The notes: generated from the letters alone by a model not told the origin. A stretch of DNA of 64,000 bases from Lysobacter panacisoli (GCF_009765165.1 NZ_VLNU01000001.1:62001-126000), one strand, 5' to 3'; counted from the stretch's first letter, positions 9,076 through 17,987 are shown. Numbers and translations: made by a program.

Positions 9076-11035
9076 CGCGTCGAGCGAATTGCTGGAGCCG
9101 CGCTCCCGCCACTGGGCGCTGCTGAGCGCGGGCCTGTGCCTGCTGCCGTTGCTGCTGCAGTTGCCGCCCTCGCTCGCGGCGACCATCGGCGCCAGCGCGT
9201 TCGTGGTCGTCGCGTTGTCGTGGCGCCAACCGATGCACGGCTTTCTGCGCCTGCTGATCGCGCTTGCGCTGATCGCCGCGGTGCTGGTGCTCAGCCGCTT
9301 CGCCATCGGACGCGACACCGGCTGCGCGCTGCTCGCGGCGATGCTGGCGATCAAGCCCTCGGAAACCTTCACCCTGCGCGACGCGCGCAGCCTGCTCGGC
9401 TTCGCCCTGTTCGCGCCGTTCGCGACGTTCCTGCTCGACCAGGGACCACTGTCGCTCGTGCTGGGCCTGTCGGCGGCATTGCTTGCGCTGTCGACGCTGC
9501 AGCGCCTGGCGGACGTGGAATCGCGCGACGTGCAGAGCGTGCCGCTGCGGCAACGGCTGTGGGCGATCGGCAGGTTGCTCGCGATCGGCCTTCCGCTCGC
9601 GCTGGCGGCGTTCTGGCTGTTTCCTCGCCTGGGCGCGCCGTTGTGGGGCATCCCCGAACGCGCCCTCGCCCGCACCGGGCTGTCCGATTCGATGAGTCCG
9701 GGCGACTGGGTCGACCTGATGACCGACGACACGCCGGCGCTGCGCGCCCGCTTCTTCGGCGCGGTGCCGGCGCGCGAACAGATGTACTGGCGCGGACCGG
9801 TGCTGTGGGATTACGACGGACGCACCTGGCGACAGTCGCGCTGGTATGCGGATGGCGGCGGCGTCGACATCGAACCGGGCGCGGCGCGCTGGGAATACGA
9901 GATCGAACTGGAGCCGACCGACTCGCGGCAACTGGTCGCGCTCGACCTGCCGGTCGCGGCACCTGAAGGCAGTCGCATGGGGCCGGACCATAACCTGCAG
10001 GCGTTCCGCCCGCAGAATGGGTTGAGCCGCTGGCGCATCCAGTCCGCGCCGCCGTTGCGCTACCAGGCGCGACTTCCTACCGGAATGCGTGCGGTGGCGT
10101 TGCAGCTGCCCGACGACTTCAACCCTCGCGCCGTCGCACTCGCGCGGCAGTGGCGCCGCGAAGCCGGCCCCTACGACGATGCGGCCGTCGTGCGCCGCGC
10201 CCTGGACTGGATCCACCGCGACTTCTCCTACACCTTGTCGACGCCGCTCCTGGGACGCCACGCGGTCGACGAATTCCTGTTCGACCAGAAGGCCGGTTTC
10301 TGCGAGCACTTCAGCTCGTCGTTCGTGGTGCTGATGCGCGCGGCGGGCATCCCGGCACGCGTGGTCACCGGCTACGCCGGCGGCTACCGCAACCGTATCG
10401 GCGGCTACTGGGTGGTGCGACGCAGCGATGCGCACGCCTGGGCCGAAGTGTGGGTTCGCGACCGCGGCTGGACGCGCGTCGACCCGACCGCGGCGGTCGC
10501 CCCCGAACGCGTGTTCGACACACTCGAAGCGCAGGCCGCGCTCAACGACAACCTCGATGCGCGCTCGCTGCTCGACGTCGGCGACTGGCTGCGCCGTGGC
10601 TGGAACGACTTCGTTCTCGGCTTCGACGCCCGCCGCCAGCAGAACCTGCTGCGGCCGCTGGGCATCGAGCGTCTGGACGACCGCACCCTGATCCTGCTGC
10701 TGGCGCTGGCCGTCGCGCTGGGCCTGTTGTGGATGGTTTGGTTGAGCCGTCGCAACGAACGCGAGCGCGACCCGATCCTGCGCGCCTGGCATCGCCTGTC
10801 TCGACGCTACCGCCGCTTCGGGCTGGAACGCGATCCGGCCGAACCGGCCCTGGCCTGGGTCGACCGCGTCGCCGCCGCGCGCCCGGACCTTGCCGGCGAC
10901 CTGCAGGTGCTCAGCCAACGTTTCAGTGATTGGCGGTACGCTGGTGGCGAACCGGGGGGACGTTCGGCTCGCGCCTTGACCAAGGCGCTGCGCGCGCACC
11001 GCCCGCCCGCGAATTCTCGAGGAGAACGCCGATGA
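9068..11035 (+). CDS. tgpA: TgpA-like membrane transglutaminase (DUF3488/transglutaminase/DUF4129)
   Basis: This 655-residue inner-membrane protein has five to six N-terminal TM segments (about 15-190), then a periplasmic transglutaminase-like domain and a C-terminal TM (about 540-560, LLLALAVALGLLWMVWL) followed by a cytosolic DUF4129-like tail. The catalytic triad is intact: Cys412 in AGFCEHFSSSF, His456 in SDAHAWAEVW and Asp472 in RVDPTAA. The P. aeruginosa homologue TgpA is essential and envelope-associated. It overlaps the DUF58 gene by 8 nt and the lipoprotein gene by 4 nt. Substrate is unknown; it may be a protease or cross-linking enzyme of the envelope. Confidence 0.9.
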   Translation: MADASSELLEPRSRHWALLSAGLCLLPLLLQLPPSLAATIGASAFVVVALSWRQPMHGFLRLLIALALIAAVLVLSRFAIGRDTGCALLAAMLAIKPSETFTLRDARSLLGFALFAPFATFLLDQGPLSLVLGLSAALLALSTLQRLADVESRDVQSVPLRQRLWAIGRLLAIGLPLALAAFWLFPRLGAPLWGIPERALARTGLSDSMSPGDWVDLMTDDTPALRARFFGAVPAREQMYWRGPVLWDYDGRTWRQSRWYADGGGVDIEPGAARWEYEIELEPTDSRQLVALDLPVAAPEGSRMGPDHNLQAFRPQNGLSRWRIQSAPPLRYQARLPTGMRAVALQLPDDFNPRAVALARQWRREAGPYDDAAVVRRALDWIHRDFSYTLSTPLLGRHAVDEFLFDQKAGFCEHFSSSFVVLMRAAGIPARVVTGYAGGYRNRIGGYWVVRRSDAHAWAEVWVRDRGWTRVDPTAAVAPERVFDTLEAQAALNDNLDARSLLDVGDWLRRGWNDFVLGFDARRQQNLLRPLGIERLDDRTLILLLALAVALGLLWMVWLSRRNERERDPILRAWHRLSRRYRRFGLERDPAEPALAWVDRVAAARPDLAGDLQVLSQRFSDWRYAGGEPGGRSARALTKALRAHRPPANSRGERR

Positions 11036-11517
11036 ACGTCCGTCTCGCCATACTCGCCGCCAGCGCGCTGCTGCTCGCCGCTTGCACGACGCAACCCACG
11101 CCGCTGCAAGGCACCTTCAACCCGATCACGCCGCGCGACGCGTCGGCGGCCGACAGCACCGGCGCATCGGTGCGCTGGGGTGGCCGCATCGTCAACGTCG
11201 AACCGCAGGCCAACCGCACCTGCTTCGAGATGATCTCGACCAATCTGGGCAGCTCCGGCCGTCCGTATTGGGGCAGCGACGACACCGGTGGCCGCTTCCT
11301 CGCCTGCCGCACCGGGTTCTACGATCCGGCGGTGTTCGAGAAGAACCGCGAAGTGACCTTCGTCGGTCGCGTCGACGGCTACGAGAACCGCCGCATCGGC
11401 GAGTACGACTACCGCTTCCCGCGCGTGGAAGCCGACGTGGTCTACCTGTGGCCGGTCCGCGAAACGGTGGATGTCGTCAGCTATCCGGCGCCGTGGCCGT
11501 GGTGGGGCTGGTGGTGA
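11032..11517 (+). CDS. Slp-family-like outer membrane lipoprotein
   Basis: This 161-residue lipoprotein has a signal peptide MNVRLAILAASALLLAAC with lipobox LLAAC and the lipidated Cys at residue 18. Residue 19 is not Asp, so outer-membrane sorting is expected. The mature part has an SVRWGGRIVNVEP segment and a VGRVDGYENRRIGEYDYRFPRV segment resembling the Slp family of starvation-inducible lipoproteins. The tail is unusually aromatic (APWPWWGWW). The ATG overlaps the tgpA stop by 4 nt, and a strong terminator follows 20 nt after its stop, so it closes the MoxR operon. Confidence 0.85.
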   Translation: MNVRLAILAASALLLAACTTQPTPLQGTFNPITPRDASAADSTGASVRWGGRIVNVEPQANRTCFEMISTNLGSSGRPYWGSDDTGGRFLACRTGFYDPAVFEKNREVTFVGRVDGYENRRIGEYDYRFPRVEADVVYLWPVRETVDVVSYPAPWPWWGWW

Positions 11518-11537
11518 TCGATCCGCGATGAGATACG

Positions 11538-11563
11538 AAAAGGCCCGCGTTTGCGGGCCTTTT
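11538..11563. terminator. Bidirectional intrinsic terminator
   Basis: A perfect 11-bp stem (AAAAGGCCCGC and its complement) with a 4-base loop, A-rich on one side and T-rich on the other. It lies between the convergent lipoprotein and HIT genes and can end transcription from both. Confidence 0.9.
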
Positions 11564-11588
11564 GTTTTCCCGGATCAATCCCTGCGGA

Positions 11589-11939
11589 TCACGCCTTAGG
11601 CGTACCGAAGCGGCCCAGCGGCGCACCGGCCAGCAGGTGCAGGTGGATCTGGAACACCGTCTGCCCGCCGTGGCCGTTGCAGTTCATGACGATGCGGTAG
11701 CCGTCCTCGGCAAAGCCTTCGCGCTTGGCGTATTCCGCTGCCGCGTGCGCCAGACGTCCCACGACCACGGCCTGGTCCGGGGTGAGGTCGTTCAGCGTGG
11801 CGACGTCGGTCTTGGGCACGAACAGCACATGCACCGGCGCTTGCGGCGCGATATCGCGGAAGGCGATCAGGTGATCGTCCTCGAAGACGATATCGGCCGG
11901 GATCTCGCGGCGGATGATCTTGTGGAAGATGGTGTCCAT
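11589..11939 (-). CDS. HIT family nucleotide-binding protein (HinT-like)
   Basis: This 116-residue purine-nucleoside phosphoramidase-type protein starts MDTIFHKIIRREIPAD, the usual HinT N-terminus, followed by FEDDHLIAFRDIAPQAPVH. The histidine triad reads Q97-I-H99-L-H101-L-L, so the first His of the H-x-H-x-H motif is Gln; the two central catalytic histidines remain. The C-terminus GAPLGRFGTPK is also family-like. The ATG at 11939 was chosen because the upstream frame is not conserved. It faces the lipoprotein gene across a terminator and lies 61 nt downstream of the recR stop in the same direction. Confidence 0.92.
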   Translation of the reverse strand: MDTIFHKIIRREIPADIVFEDDHLIAFRDIAPQAPVHVLFVPKTDVATLNDLTPDQAVVVGRLAHAAAEYAKREGFAEDGYRIVMNCNGHGGQTVFQIHLHLLAGAPLGRFGTPKA

Positions 11940-12000
11940 GCGGCCGTCGTCGCGTCTCGAAGGGGAAGCCGATGGTAACCCCTCCTCGTCGCGGCCGGAT

Positions 12001-12597
12001 TCACTCCACTTCGCTGCGGCTGCCGAACGCGTGCGCGAGCGTGCCGCGATCGACGTACTCCAGTTCGCCGCCCAGCGGCACGCCGTGGGCAAGACGGCTC
12101 GGCCGCACCTTGTGCTGGCGTGCGAGCTGCGCGAGGTAATGCGCGGTCGCCTCGCCTTCCACCGTCGGGTTGGTGGCGATGATCAACTCCTGCACCTCAC
12201 CTTCGGCCAGGCGCGCGGCGAGGCGATCCAGGCCGAGTTCGCGCGGGCCGATGCCGTCGAGCGGTGACAGTCGCCCCTGCAGGATGAAATACAGGCCGCG
12301 GTAACCCGTGGCCTGCTCGATCGCGAGCCGGTCGGCCGGCGATTCCACCGCGCACAGCAGGTGCGCATCGCGCGCGGCGCTGGCGCAGGTCGCGCAGACG
12401 TCGGTCTCGCTGAAATCGCGGCAGCGCACGCAGTGGCCGATCTTCTCCACGGCCACGGCCAGCGCAGCCGCCAACCGCTGGCCACCGGCGCGCTCGCGTT
12501 CGAGCACGTGGTAGGCCATGCGCTGGGCGGACTTCTGTCCGACGCCGGGCAATACGCGGAAGGCGTCGATGAGTTGTTCGAGAAGCGAGGACGTCAT
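12001..12597 (-). CDS. recR: Recombination protein RecR
   Basis: This 198-residue protein acts in RecFOR-mediated loading of RecA at single-strand gaps. It has the N-terminal helix-hairpin-helix (residues 8-25, [15 protein letters not shown]), a zinc finger Cys56-x2-Cys59-x8-Cys68-x2-Cys71, and a Toprim domain ([11 protein letters not shown] to [13 protein letters not shown]). The C-terminal [16 protein letters not shown] is typical. It lies in the conserved dnaX-ybaB-recR order; the gap to ybaB is 43 nt. Confidence 0.97.
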   Translation of the reverse strand: MTSSLLEQLIDAFRVLPGVGQKSAQRMAYHVLERERAGGQRLAAALAVAVEKIGHCVRCRDFSETDVCATCASAARDAHLLCAVESPADRLAIEQATGYRGLYFILQGRLSPLDGIGPRELGLDRLAARLAEGEVQELIIATNPTVEGEATAHYLAQLARQHKVRPSRLAHGVPLGGELEYVDRGTLAHAFGSRSEVE

Positions 12598-12640
12598 GTG
12601 GCGCCCGCGACGTCATCCCACGAGGGGACGACGCGCGTTC

Positions 12641-12961
12641 TCAGAACGGCATCTTCATGCCCGGCGGCAGCGGCATGCCGGCGGTGGCCGCGGACATCTT
12701 CGCCTGCGATTCGCTGTTGACCTTGTTCACCGCATCGTTGAACGCGGCGGCGATCAGGTCTTCCACCATTTCCTGGTCGGACAGCACGCTCGGATCGATG
12801 CGGACCTTGCGGCACTCCATGCGGCCGGTGATCGTGACGCTGACCATGCCGCCACCGGCGTTGCCGGTCACTTCGATCTTGGCCAGTTCTTCCTGCGCGC
12901 GCTGCACGTTTTCCTGCATCCGCTGCGCCTGCTGCATCAGTTGGGCGATGTTTCCACGCAT
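12641..12961 (-). CDS. ybaB: YbaB/EbfC family nucleoid-associated protein
   Basis: This 106-residue small DNA-binding protein has the N-terminal heptad helix [20 protein letters not shown], then [16 protein letters not shown] and a Met/Pro-rich end ([11 protein letters not shown]), all characteristic of YbaB. It probably binds DNA as a homodimer. It lies between dnaX (64 nt upstream) and recR, as in most gammaproteobacteria. Confidence 0.96.
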   Translation of the reverse strand: MRGNIAQLMQQAQRMQENVQRAQEELAKIEVTGNAGGGMVSVTITGRMECRKVRIDPSVLSDQEMVEDLIAAAFNDAVNKVNSESQAKMSAATAGMPLPPGMKMPF

Positions 12962-13025
12962 GTTCGTTCTCGGTTCCGGGGGCGATGAAGGCCGCGCATC
13001 CGGTGCGGACGCGCGACGGGAAAAA

Positions 13026-14834
13026 TCAGTTGTCCTCGAAGGGACGGATCGAATCGGGCACGACCTTGGCGCCGTGCTGCGAGATCAGCCGCTGCACGTC
13101 GGGATCGCCCATGAAGCTGGCTTCGGCCGACGCCTGGCGCGCATCGCGTGCACGCTCGTTGCGCTGGTGCAGCGATTCGGCCTGCCTGGATTCGACGAAA
13201 CGCACTTGCGGCACCAGGCCCAGCGCGGGGGCCAGCGCCTCGGCGACGAGACTGACCACTGCGTTACTGCGCAGGTGGTCGTCGCTGGGGCCGAGCGACA
13301 GGCTCAGCACGCCGTCGGCGTAGCCGATGAAGCCGGCGTGTTCGGCGAGCAGGCGTGCCGGACCGCGCAGGCTGGTGCCGGCGATCAGCGCATGCCATGC
13401 ATCGGCATCGGCGATGCCGGCGCTGTGCACGAACGGGGTCGGCGCGGGCGATGGCACAGCAGTCTCACGCGGCGCACGCACGGGCTCCGGCGTGGAGACG
13501 CGAGCTTCCGGTTCAGGCGCAGGTGCGGGACGCACGGGCTCGGCTTCGCGCACCGGCGGCATCGGCGCCTGCGCGCGCGACGGAGGTGCCGATTCGGCGA
13601 ATGGATTCGGCGGCGGCACGCGCGGACCCGGTGCGGGCGTCGCAGGTGCTGCGGTCGCTGCGCTGCGCGGCGCGGATTCGCGTGAGGCACCGGACGCCGC
13701 CGGCGCGGCGACGCGATTGCCCTCGCCTTCAGCCGGACGGAACGCCAGCATGCGCAGCAGGCACATCTCGAAACCAGCGCGCGGGCTTGGCGCCAGCGGC
13801 AGGTCGCGACGGCCATTGAGCGCCATCTGGTACCACAGCTGCACTACTTCCGGACGCAGCCGCGCGGCCAGACCGTCGACGTCGACGCCGTCGGTCTCGA
13901 TCTGCGCGTCCGGTACTAGCTGGCGCACCTGGATGCGGTGCAGCGCTTCACTGAAGGTGTCGAGCACGCTGGCCCAGTCGGGCGAGAACTCCGCCAGGGT
14001 CGCGACTTCGGCCAGCAGGCGCTGGCCGTCGCCCTCGCCGAGCGCGGACAGCAGTGCGCCCACGCGGGTGCGGTCGACCGTGCCGAGCATCGCCGCGACG
14101 CCCGCATCGGCGAGCACGCCGCCGTTGCCGTCGGTACCCGCGCTCGCGCCGGTGTAGGCGATGGCCTGGTCGAGCAGCGACAGACCGTCGCGCAGGCTGC
14201 CGTCGGCGGCGCGCGCGAGCTGGCGGATCGCGCCGGCCTCGGCCGGAATGCCCTCGGCCTCGAGGATGCGCGTCATCTGGCCCTGGATCTGCTGCTCGTC
14301 CAGGCGCTTGAGGTTGAACTGCAGGCAGCGCGACAGCACCGTCACCGGCAGTTTCTGCGGATCGGTCGTCGCGAGCAGGAACTTCACGTGCCCCGGCGGC
14401 TCCTCCAGCGTCTTGAGCAACGCGTTGAAGGCCGACTTGGACAGCATGTGCACTTCGTCGATCAGGTAGACCTTCACCCGGCCACGGCTGGGCATGTACT
14501 GCGCGTTGTCGATCACCTCGCGCACGTCGTCCACGCCGGTGTTGCTGGCCGCGTCGATCTCGAGCAGGTCGATGAAGCGGCCCGCATCGATGTCGCGGCA
14601 GGCCGCGCATTCGCCGCAGGGTTCGGCCGACGTGCCGCGCTCGCAATTGAGCGACTTGGCGAAGATGCGGGCGATGGTGGTCTTGCCGACGCCGCGCGTG
14701 CCGGTGAACAGGAACGCGTGGTGGACGCGCCCCGTGCCGAGCGCATTGGTCAGCGCGCGGACCACGTGCTCCTGCCCGACCAGCTCGGCGAAGCGCTTCG
14801 GACGCCACTTACGGGCGAGGACGAGGTAGGACAT
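13026..14834 (-). CDS. dnaX: DNA polymerase III subunit tau (and possibly gamma)
   Basis: This 602-residue clamp-loader ATPase starts [20 protein letters not shown]. Walker A is GTRGVGKT (45-52), the zinc site uses Cys64, 73, 76 and 79, the DEVH box is at 126-129 and the SRC motif at 168-170. Domains I-III run to about residue 370. A long Ala/Pro-rich linker (372-470) and the tau C-terminal region (DAWHALIAG onward) follow. I see no A-rich slippery heptamer in the linker, so the E. coli type frameshift to make gamma is not evident. The ATG at 14834 is the family start. Confidence 0.97.
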   Translation of the reverse strand: MSYLVLARKWRPKRFAELVGQEHVVRALTNALGTGRVHHAFLFTGTRGVGKTTIARIFAKSLNCERGTSAEPCGECAACRDIDAGRFIDLLEIDAASNTGVDDVREVIDNAQYMPSRGRVKVYLIDEVHMLSKSAFNALLKTLEEPPGHVKFLLATTDPQKLPVTVLSRCLQFNLKRLDEQQIQGQMTRILEAEGIPAEAGAIRQLARAADGSLRDGLSLLDQAIAYTGASAGTDGNGGVLADAGVAAMLGTVDRTRVGALLSALGEGDGQRLLAEVATLAEFSPDWASVLDTFSEALHRIQVRQLVPDAQIETDGVDVDGLAARLRPEVVQLWYQMALNGRRDLPLAPSPRAGFEMCLLRMLAFRPAEGEGNRVAAPAASGASRESAPRSAATAAPATPAPGPRVPPPNPFAESAPPSRAQAPMPPVREAEPVRPAPAPEPEARVSTPEPVRAPRETAVPSPAPTPFVHSAGIADADAWHALIAGTSLRGPARLLAEHAGFIGYADGVLSLSLGPSDDHLRSNAVVSLVAEALAPALGLVPQVRFVESRQAESLHQRNERARDARQASAEASFMGDPDVQRLISQHGAKVVPDSIRPFEDN

Positions 14835-14885
14835 GCCTCCATTCTGCCATGCCGCATCGCGCGGACTGCGACGCGGTATCCGAGC

Positions 14886-14914
14886 TTGTCCGCGGACCGG
14901 CCGACAGCTAGAAT
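14886..14914 (+). promoter_or_regulatory. Sigma-70 promoter for tRNA-Ser(GGA)
   Basis: TTGTCC and TAGAAT hexamers are separated by exactly 17 bp. The predicted transcription start is about 60 nt before the tRNA. It lies in the divergent gap next to dnaX. Confidence 0.6.
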
Positions 14915-14982
14915 CTGCGACCCCTGGAGGAAGCCAAGATTCGGCAGGACGCCGCATTCAGGCCCCACGCGGTACCAGGTAT

Positions 14983-15075
14983 GGAGAGGTGTCCGAGTGG
15001 TTGAAGGAGCACGCCTGGAAAGTGTGTAAGCGTCTAAACCGCGCTTCGGGGGTTCGAATCCCCCTCTCTCCGCCA
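14983..15075 (+). tRNA. tRNA-Ser(GGA)
   Basis: A 93-nt class II tRNA with a GGAGAGG acceptor (last pair G-T), anticodon GGA in the loop after CGCCT, a long variable arm, TTCGAAT T-loop and encoded CCA. It reads UCC/UCU codons. Confidence 0.97.
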
Positions 15076-15083
15076 GATCCATG

Positions 15084-15109
15084 AAGCCCCGCCACGCGGC
15101 GGGGCTTTT
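15084..15109 (+). terminator. Intrinsic terminator after tRNA-Ser(GGA)
   Basis: A 10-bp GC stem (AAGCCCCGCC / GGCGGGGCTT) with loop ACGC and a short T run, 8 nt after the tRNA CCA. Confidence 0.8.
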
Positions 15110-15127
15110 GATGAACGTCTCTATGGT

Positions 15128-15229
15128 GGCCCCGTCGGCCCCTCGCGACGCTAGGTCGAAAACCCCGCCAGGGCCGGAAGGCAGCAACGGTATCGACTGA
15201 CGCGGGTGCCGAGGTCAGCCGGCGGGGTC
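15128..15229 (+). ncRNA. ffs: Signal recognition particle 4.5S RNA
   Basis: About 100 nt that fold into one long hairpin. The outer arms GGCCCCGTCGGC and GCCGGCGGGGTC are complementary. The tip carries the conserved SRP domain IV loop CAGGGCCGGAAGGCAGCA with the GGAA tetraloop and asymmetric internal loop. It guides nascent membrane proteins together with Ffh. Ends are set from the terminal pairing and are approximate to a few bases. Confidence 0.93.
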
Positions 15230-15457
15230 ATCGCCATTTCGATGCTCCGCATTCGAAATCCCAGGATTTGCGTCGCAAATCCCGGGCCCCGGCTATGTGC
15301 TCCCGATCCCCGCCGCTGCCGCGGCGCCCCCTTACCAAGGGGGCTGAATCCTGTGGATGTGCATCTTGCGGCCGATCCGTCTCCCTGTCGTCATTCCCGC
15401 GAAGGCGGGAATCCACGGGGAACGACCTCAGATCATCCGACGTGGCCTGCGACTTCC
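15230..15457. repeat. Non-coding region with short palindromic dispersed-type repeats
   Basis: No gene is seen between the SRP RNA and the beta-propeller gene. It contains several hairpin elements: GCCCCCTTACCAAGGGGGC (15325-15343), a CGTCATTCCCGCGAAGGCGG-type unit (15389-15417) whose CATTCCCGC/GCGGGAAT arms pair, and a smaller ATTTGCGTCGCAAAT palindrome. The second is a common extragenic repeat motif in Xanthomonadaceae and other proteobacteria. Copy number in this genome cannot be judged from one window. Confidence 0.6.
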
Positions 15458-16459
15458 CTACTCGACGATGCCCAGCGCATCCGGTTCGCGGCCGGTCTTC
15501 CAGTGGTCGACCACCTTCCACTGCTTCGTGTCGATCACCGCGATCTCGTCGCCGCCGCTGATGGCGACGTAAACACGCGGGCGTTTCGGATCGGCGATGA
15601 CGCCGATCGGCAGGGCCGCGCGGCCGAGCATGGTTTCGCGATATTCCGCCCCTTCGCGCGCAAGCGGCACGGTGTGCACGACCTTCTTCGTCGCGACGTC
15701 GATCACCGACAGCGTCGCCGCGCGTGCATTCGTCGCCAGTGCGTGGCGGCCGTCGGCGCCGAACACCACGCGGATCGGGAAGCCGGGGCTGGCGATGGTG
15801 TGGCGGATCGCCAGCGTCGCCGGGTCGTGCACGGTGACGGTGCCCGCCTCGCGATTGCTGACCCACACTTCACCGCTGGCCGCATCGACCGCGACGCCCT
15901 CGGCGCCCGCACCGGCCGCGACTTCCTGCGTCTTGCGGCGTTGCGCGAGATCGATACGGCTCACGGTGCCGGCGTCGATCTTGGTGACGTACGCCGTCTT
16001 GCCATCCTTCGACAGCGCGACCATGTGGCCGCGTCCTTCACCGAGGTCAATGGCCGCCTCGATGCGACCGGCTTCGACATCGACGAGCAGCAGGCGGCGC
16101 GAGGCTTCGGTGGTCACCACCGCGCGCGTGTTTCCGGGCAGCAGGCGCATGCCGTGCGGGCGGCCATGCTCGCCCAGGTAGATCGTGCGCACCTTGCCGT
16201 TGGCGAGATCGAGCGCGCTGAGGGTGTTGCCGGGCGAGCCAGCACCGTAGTTGCTGACCAGCGCGAAACCCGCGCCGCGGGCGACGACGATCTCGTGCGG
16301 GCCTTCGCCCGTGGCGAATTCGCCGAGCCGGTGGCCGTCGTCGGTGGAGAGCCGCCACACCGTGTTCGCCGATTTGTTGCCGACCAGTAGTTCAGCTGCG
16401 CGTGCATGTCCGCACAGGAGCGATGCGGCGGCGAGGACGAGGGCGAGGCAGCGGATCAT
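15458..16459 (-). CDS. Secreted YVTN-type beta-propeller repeat protein
   Basis: This 333-residue protein has a signal peptide (residues 1-21, MIRCLALVLAAASLLCGHARA) and then repeated blades of about 40 residues with motifs such as AVVTTEASRRLLLVDVEAG, AYVTKIDAGTVSRIDL, VWVSNREAGTVTVHD and VYVAISGGDEIAVID. This is the YVTN/lactonase-like seven-blade propeller. It is expected in the periplasm; ligand or enzyme role is unknown. The ATG at 16459 was chosen because it starts the signal peptide. It lies 25 nt downstream of moaE in the same direction, though no molybdenum link is evident. Confidence 0.85.
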   Translation of the reverse strand: MIRCLALVLAAASLLCGHARAAELLVGNKSANTVWRLSTDDGHRLGEFATGEGPHEIVVARGAGFALVSNYGAGSPGNTLSALDLANGKVRTIYLGEHGRPHGMRLLPGNTRAVVTTEASRRLLLVDVEAGRIEAAIDLGEGRGHMVALSKDGKTAYVTKIDAGTVSRIDLAQRRKTQEVAAGAGAEGVAVDAASGEVWVSNREAGTVTVHDPATLAIRHTIASPGFPIRVVFGADGRHALATNARAATLSVIDVATKKVVHTVPLAREGAEYRETMLGRAALPIGVIADPKRPRVYVAISGGDEIAVIDTKQWKVVDHWKTGREPDALGIVE

Positions 16460-16484
16460 CGGACGACTCCTTCGTGACGAGGGA

Positions 16485-16910
16485 TCAGGGCCGGGCTTCG
16501 GGATGCAGCCACCCGGCATCGCCTTCGGCGTAGCGCTCGTGCTTCCAGATCGGCACGCGCGCTTTCACTTCATCGATGATGAAGCGGCAGGCGGCGAACG
16601 CGGCGTCGCGATGTGCGGCGCTCACGCCGACCCACACGGCCAGTTCGCCGATGGCGAGATCGCCGACGCGGTGCACGCACTTCGCATCGAGGATGTCGAA
16701 ACGTTCCATCGCCTCTGCGAGAACGCGCTCGCCTTCGGCTTGTGCGAGCGCGTCGTAGGCCTCGTAGCGCAGGCCGAGCACATCGCGACCTTCGTTGTGG
16801 TTGCGCACCCAGCCTTCGAAACTGGCGTAACCGCCCACGCGATCGTCGAGCAGCTGTGCACGCAGCGTGGCGGTGTCGATGGAGGTGTCGGCGAGGGCGA
16901 AGCGAGTCAT
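16485..16910 (-). CDS. moaE: Molybdopterin synthase catalytic subunit MoaE
   Basis: This 141-residue large subunit of molybdopterin synthase transfers sulfur from the MoaD thiocarboxylate to precursor Z (cPMP). Conserved segments are GGYASFEGWVRNHNEGR, LRYEAYDALA, HRVGDLAIGELAVWVGVSAAHR and the C-terminal VPIWKHERYAEG with the active-site lysine. It is separated from moaD by 287 bp of repeat-containing DNA, unlike the usual contiguous moaD-moaE pair. Confidence 0.96.
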   Translation of the reverse strand: MTRFALADTSIDTATLRAQLLDDRVGGYASFEGWVRNHNEGRDVLGLRYEAYDALAQAEGERVLAEAMERFDILDAKCVHRVGDLAIGELAVWVGVSAAHRDAAFAACRFIIDEVKARVPIWKHERYAEGDAGWLHPEARP

Positions 16911-17005
16911 GGTGGGGATTGTCGCATTGGGCCGATTTCGTTGGAGCGCGAGATGCCGTTGGCTTCGATGAGGCTTGATATGGCGGCTTCGTTGAAGTGT
17001 GAGAT

Positions 17006-17055
17006 GCCGTCCGTGGCGCTACGCATGGGCTTCGGAACGCCCGGGGCGGTCATCC
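17006..17055. repeat. REP-like element, partial copy A
   Basis: About 50 bp starting GCCGTCCGTGGCGCTACGCA and containing GGCTTCGGAACGCCCGG. It matches copy B 83 bp away but lacks the second arm of its hairpin. Confidence 0.7.
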
Positions 17056-17088
17056 GCACTCCTTCAGCGCCTTCTTATGCACCTATCT

Positions 17089-17155
17089 GCCGTCCGTGGC
17101 GTGGCGCACCGGCTTCGGAACGCCCGGCCCGGCCATCCCTGGCCGGGCGTTCGCG
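17089..17155. repeat. REP-like element, copy B, behind moaD
   Basis: Shares the GCCGTCCGTGGCG and GGCTTCGGAACGCCCGGCCC segments with copy A and continues into the complementary CTGGCCGGGCGTTCGCG, so that CGCCCGGCC pairs with GGCCGGGCG. A second hairpin (CAGCCGATGC...GCATCGGCTG, 17160-17185) follows just before the moaD stop. It could act as a 3' mRNA stabiliser or attenuator. Confidence 0.75.
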
Positions 17156-17197
17156 TGCGCAGCCGATGCCGACAGAGCATCGGCTGAGCGCGCACGC

Positions 17198-17437
17198 TCA
17201 CCCACCACTCACCGGCGGAATGAAGGCGATTTCCGCTCCGTCGCGCACCGGGTCGTCCCAGCGCGCGAAGGCGCCGTCGACGGCGACGCGCAGGCGCTCG
17301 ACCGGCAGCGCGAAGCCGTGGCGGGCGCGCAGGGTTTCGTAGAGCGAGCGCAGGTCGTCGGCGACTTCGATGTTCTCCGACGCCACGCCGGCGGCGTCGC
17401 GCAGGCTGGCGAAATACAGGACGGTGACGCGCGCCAT
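17198..17437 (-). CDS. moaD: Molybdopterin synthase sulfur carrier subunit MoaD
   Basis: This 79-residue ubiquitin-fold protein starts [17 protein letters not shown], has VAVDGAFARWDDPVRDGAEIAF, and ends PPVSGG. The C-terminal Gly-Gly is the site of thiocarboxylate formation. It works with MoaE. The ATG at 17437 overlaps the moaC stop by 1 nt (TGATG), so the two are coupled. REP-like copies A and B lie directly downstream. Confidence 0.96.
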   Translation of the reverse strand: MARVTVLYFASLRDAAGVASENIEVADDLRSLYETLRARHGFALPVERLRVAVDGAFARWDDPVRDGAEIAFIPPVSGG

Positions 17438-17925
17438 CAGGTCGCTCCGAAGTCGTGGCGGCCGCCGCGCTTGCCGAGCACCTTCGCCGGACCCAGCACG
17501 ATGCGGTGCGACAGCGCCTTGCACATGTCGTAGACGGTCAACGCGGCGACGGTCGCGCCGGTCAACGCTTCCATCTCCACGCCGGTACGGTGCGTGGTGC
17601 GCACGGAGCACTCGATGCGCAGCGTGCTGTCGCCATTCCAGTCGATGGAAAACCGGCAACCATCGATGGGCAGCGGATGGCAGAACGGGATCAGTTCATA
17701 CGTGCGTTTCACCGCCATCGTGCCGGCGATGATCGCGGTTTCGACGATGCCGCCCTTCGCGCTCTTCAGGCCCGATGCGCGCAATTGCCGTGCGACGTCC
17801 GCGGGAAAACGCACGCGGCATTCGGCACGCGCCTCACGCGCGGTGACGGCCTTGCCGGAGACGTCGACCATCGCGGGACGGCCCTTGGGGTCGAGATGGG
17901 TGAGCTTGGGGGTGGGTTTTGGCAT
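17437..17925 (-). CDS. moaC: Cyclic pyranopterin monophosphate synthase MoaC
   Basis: This 162-residue enzyme converts the MoaA product to cPMP (precursor Z). Residues matching the E. coli active site are present: Lys57 in KSAKGG, His83 in PFCHPL, Glu117 and Glu119 in GVEMEALTG, Asp133 and Lys136 in YDMCKAL. Length and N-terminal [18 protein letters not shown] are normal. It lies 155 bp downstream of moaA (REP-like copy C between them) and overlaps moaD. Confidence 0.97.
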   Translation of the reverse strand: MPKPTPKLTHLDPKGRPAMVDVSGKAVTAREARAECRVRFPADVARQLRASGLKSAKGGIVETAIIAGTMAVKRTYELIPFCHPLPIDGCRFSIDWNGDSTLRIECSVRTTHRTGVEMEALTGATVAALTVYDMCKALSHRIVLGPAKVLGKRGGRHDFGAT

Positions 17926-17987
17926 GGGGGCTTAAGGGTTTGAATCGTGTCGATACGGTTGTCGATGAGGTTCTCGCGGCCATCCTT

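Noticed and set aside
8900..10999. A 699-codon open frame opposite tgpA
   Set aside because: Arg/Gln/Ala-rich composition typical of antisense frames in GC-rich DNA; the plus-strand TgpA has an intact catalytic triad and membrane segments.
14983..15229. tRNA-Ser(GGA), tRNA-Ser(CGA) and tRNA-Leu as integration sites for mobile elements
   Set aside because: No repeated 3' tRNA segment, integrase or phage gene is found near any of them.
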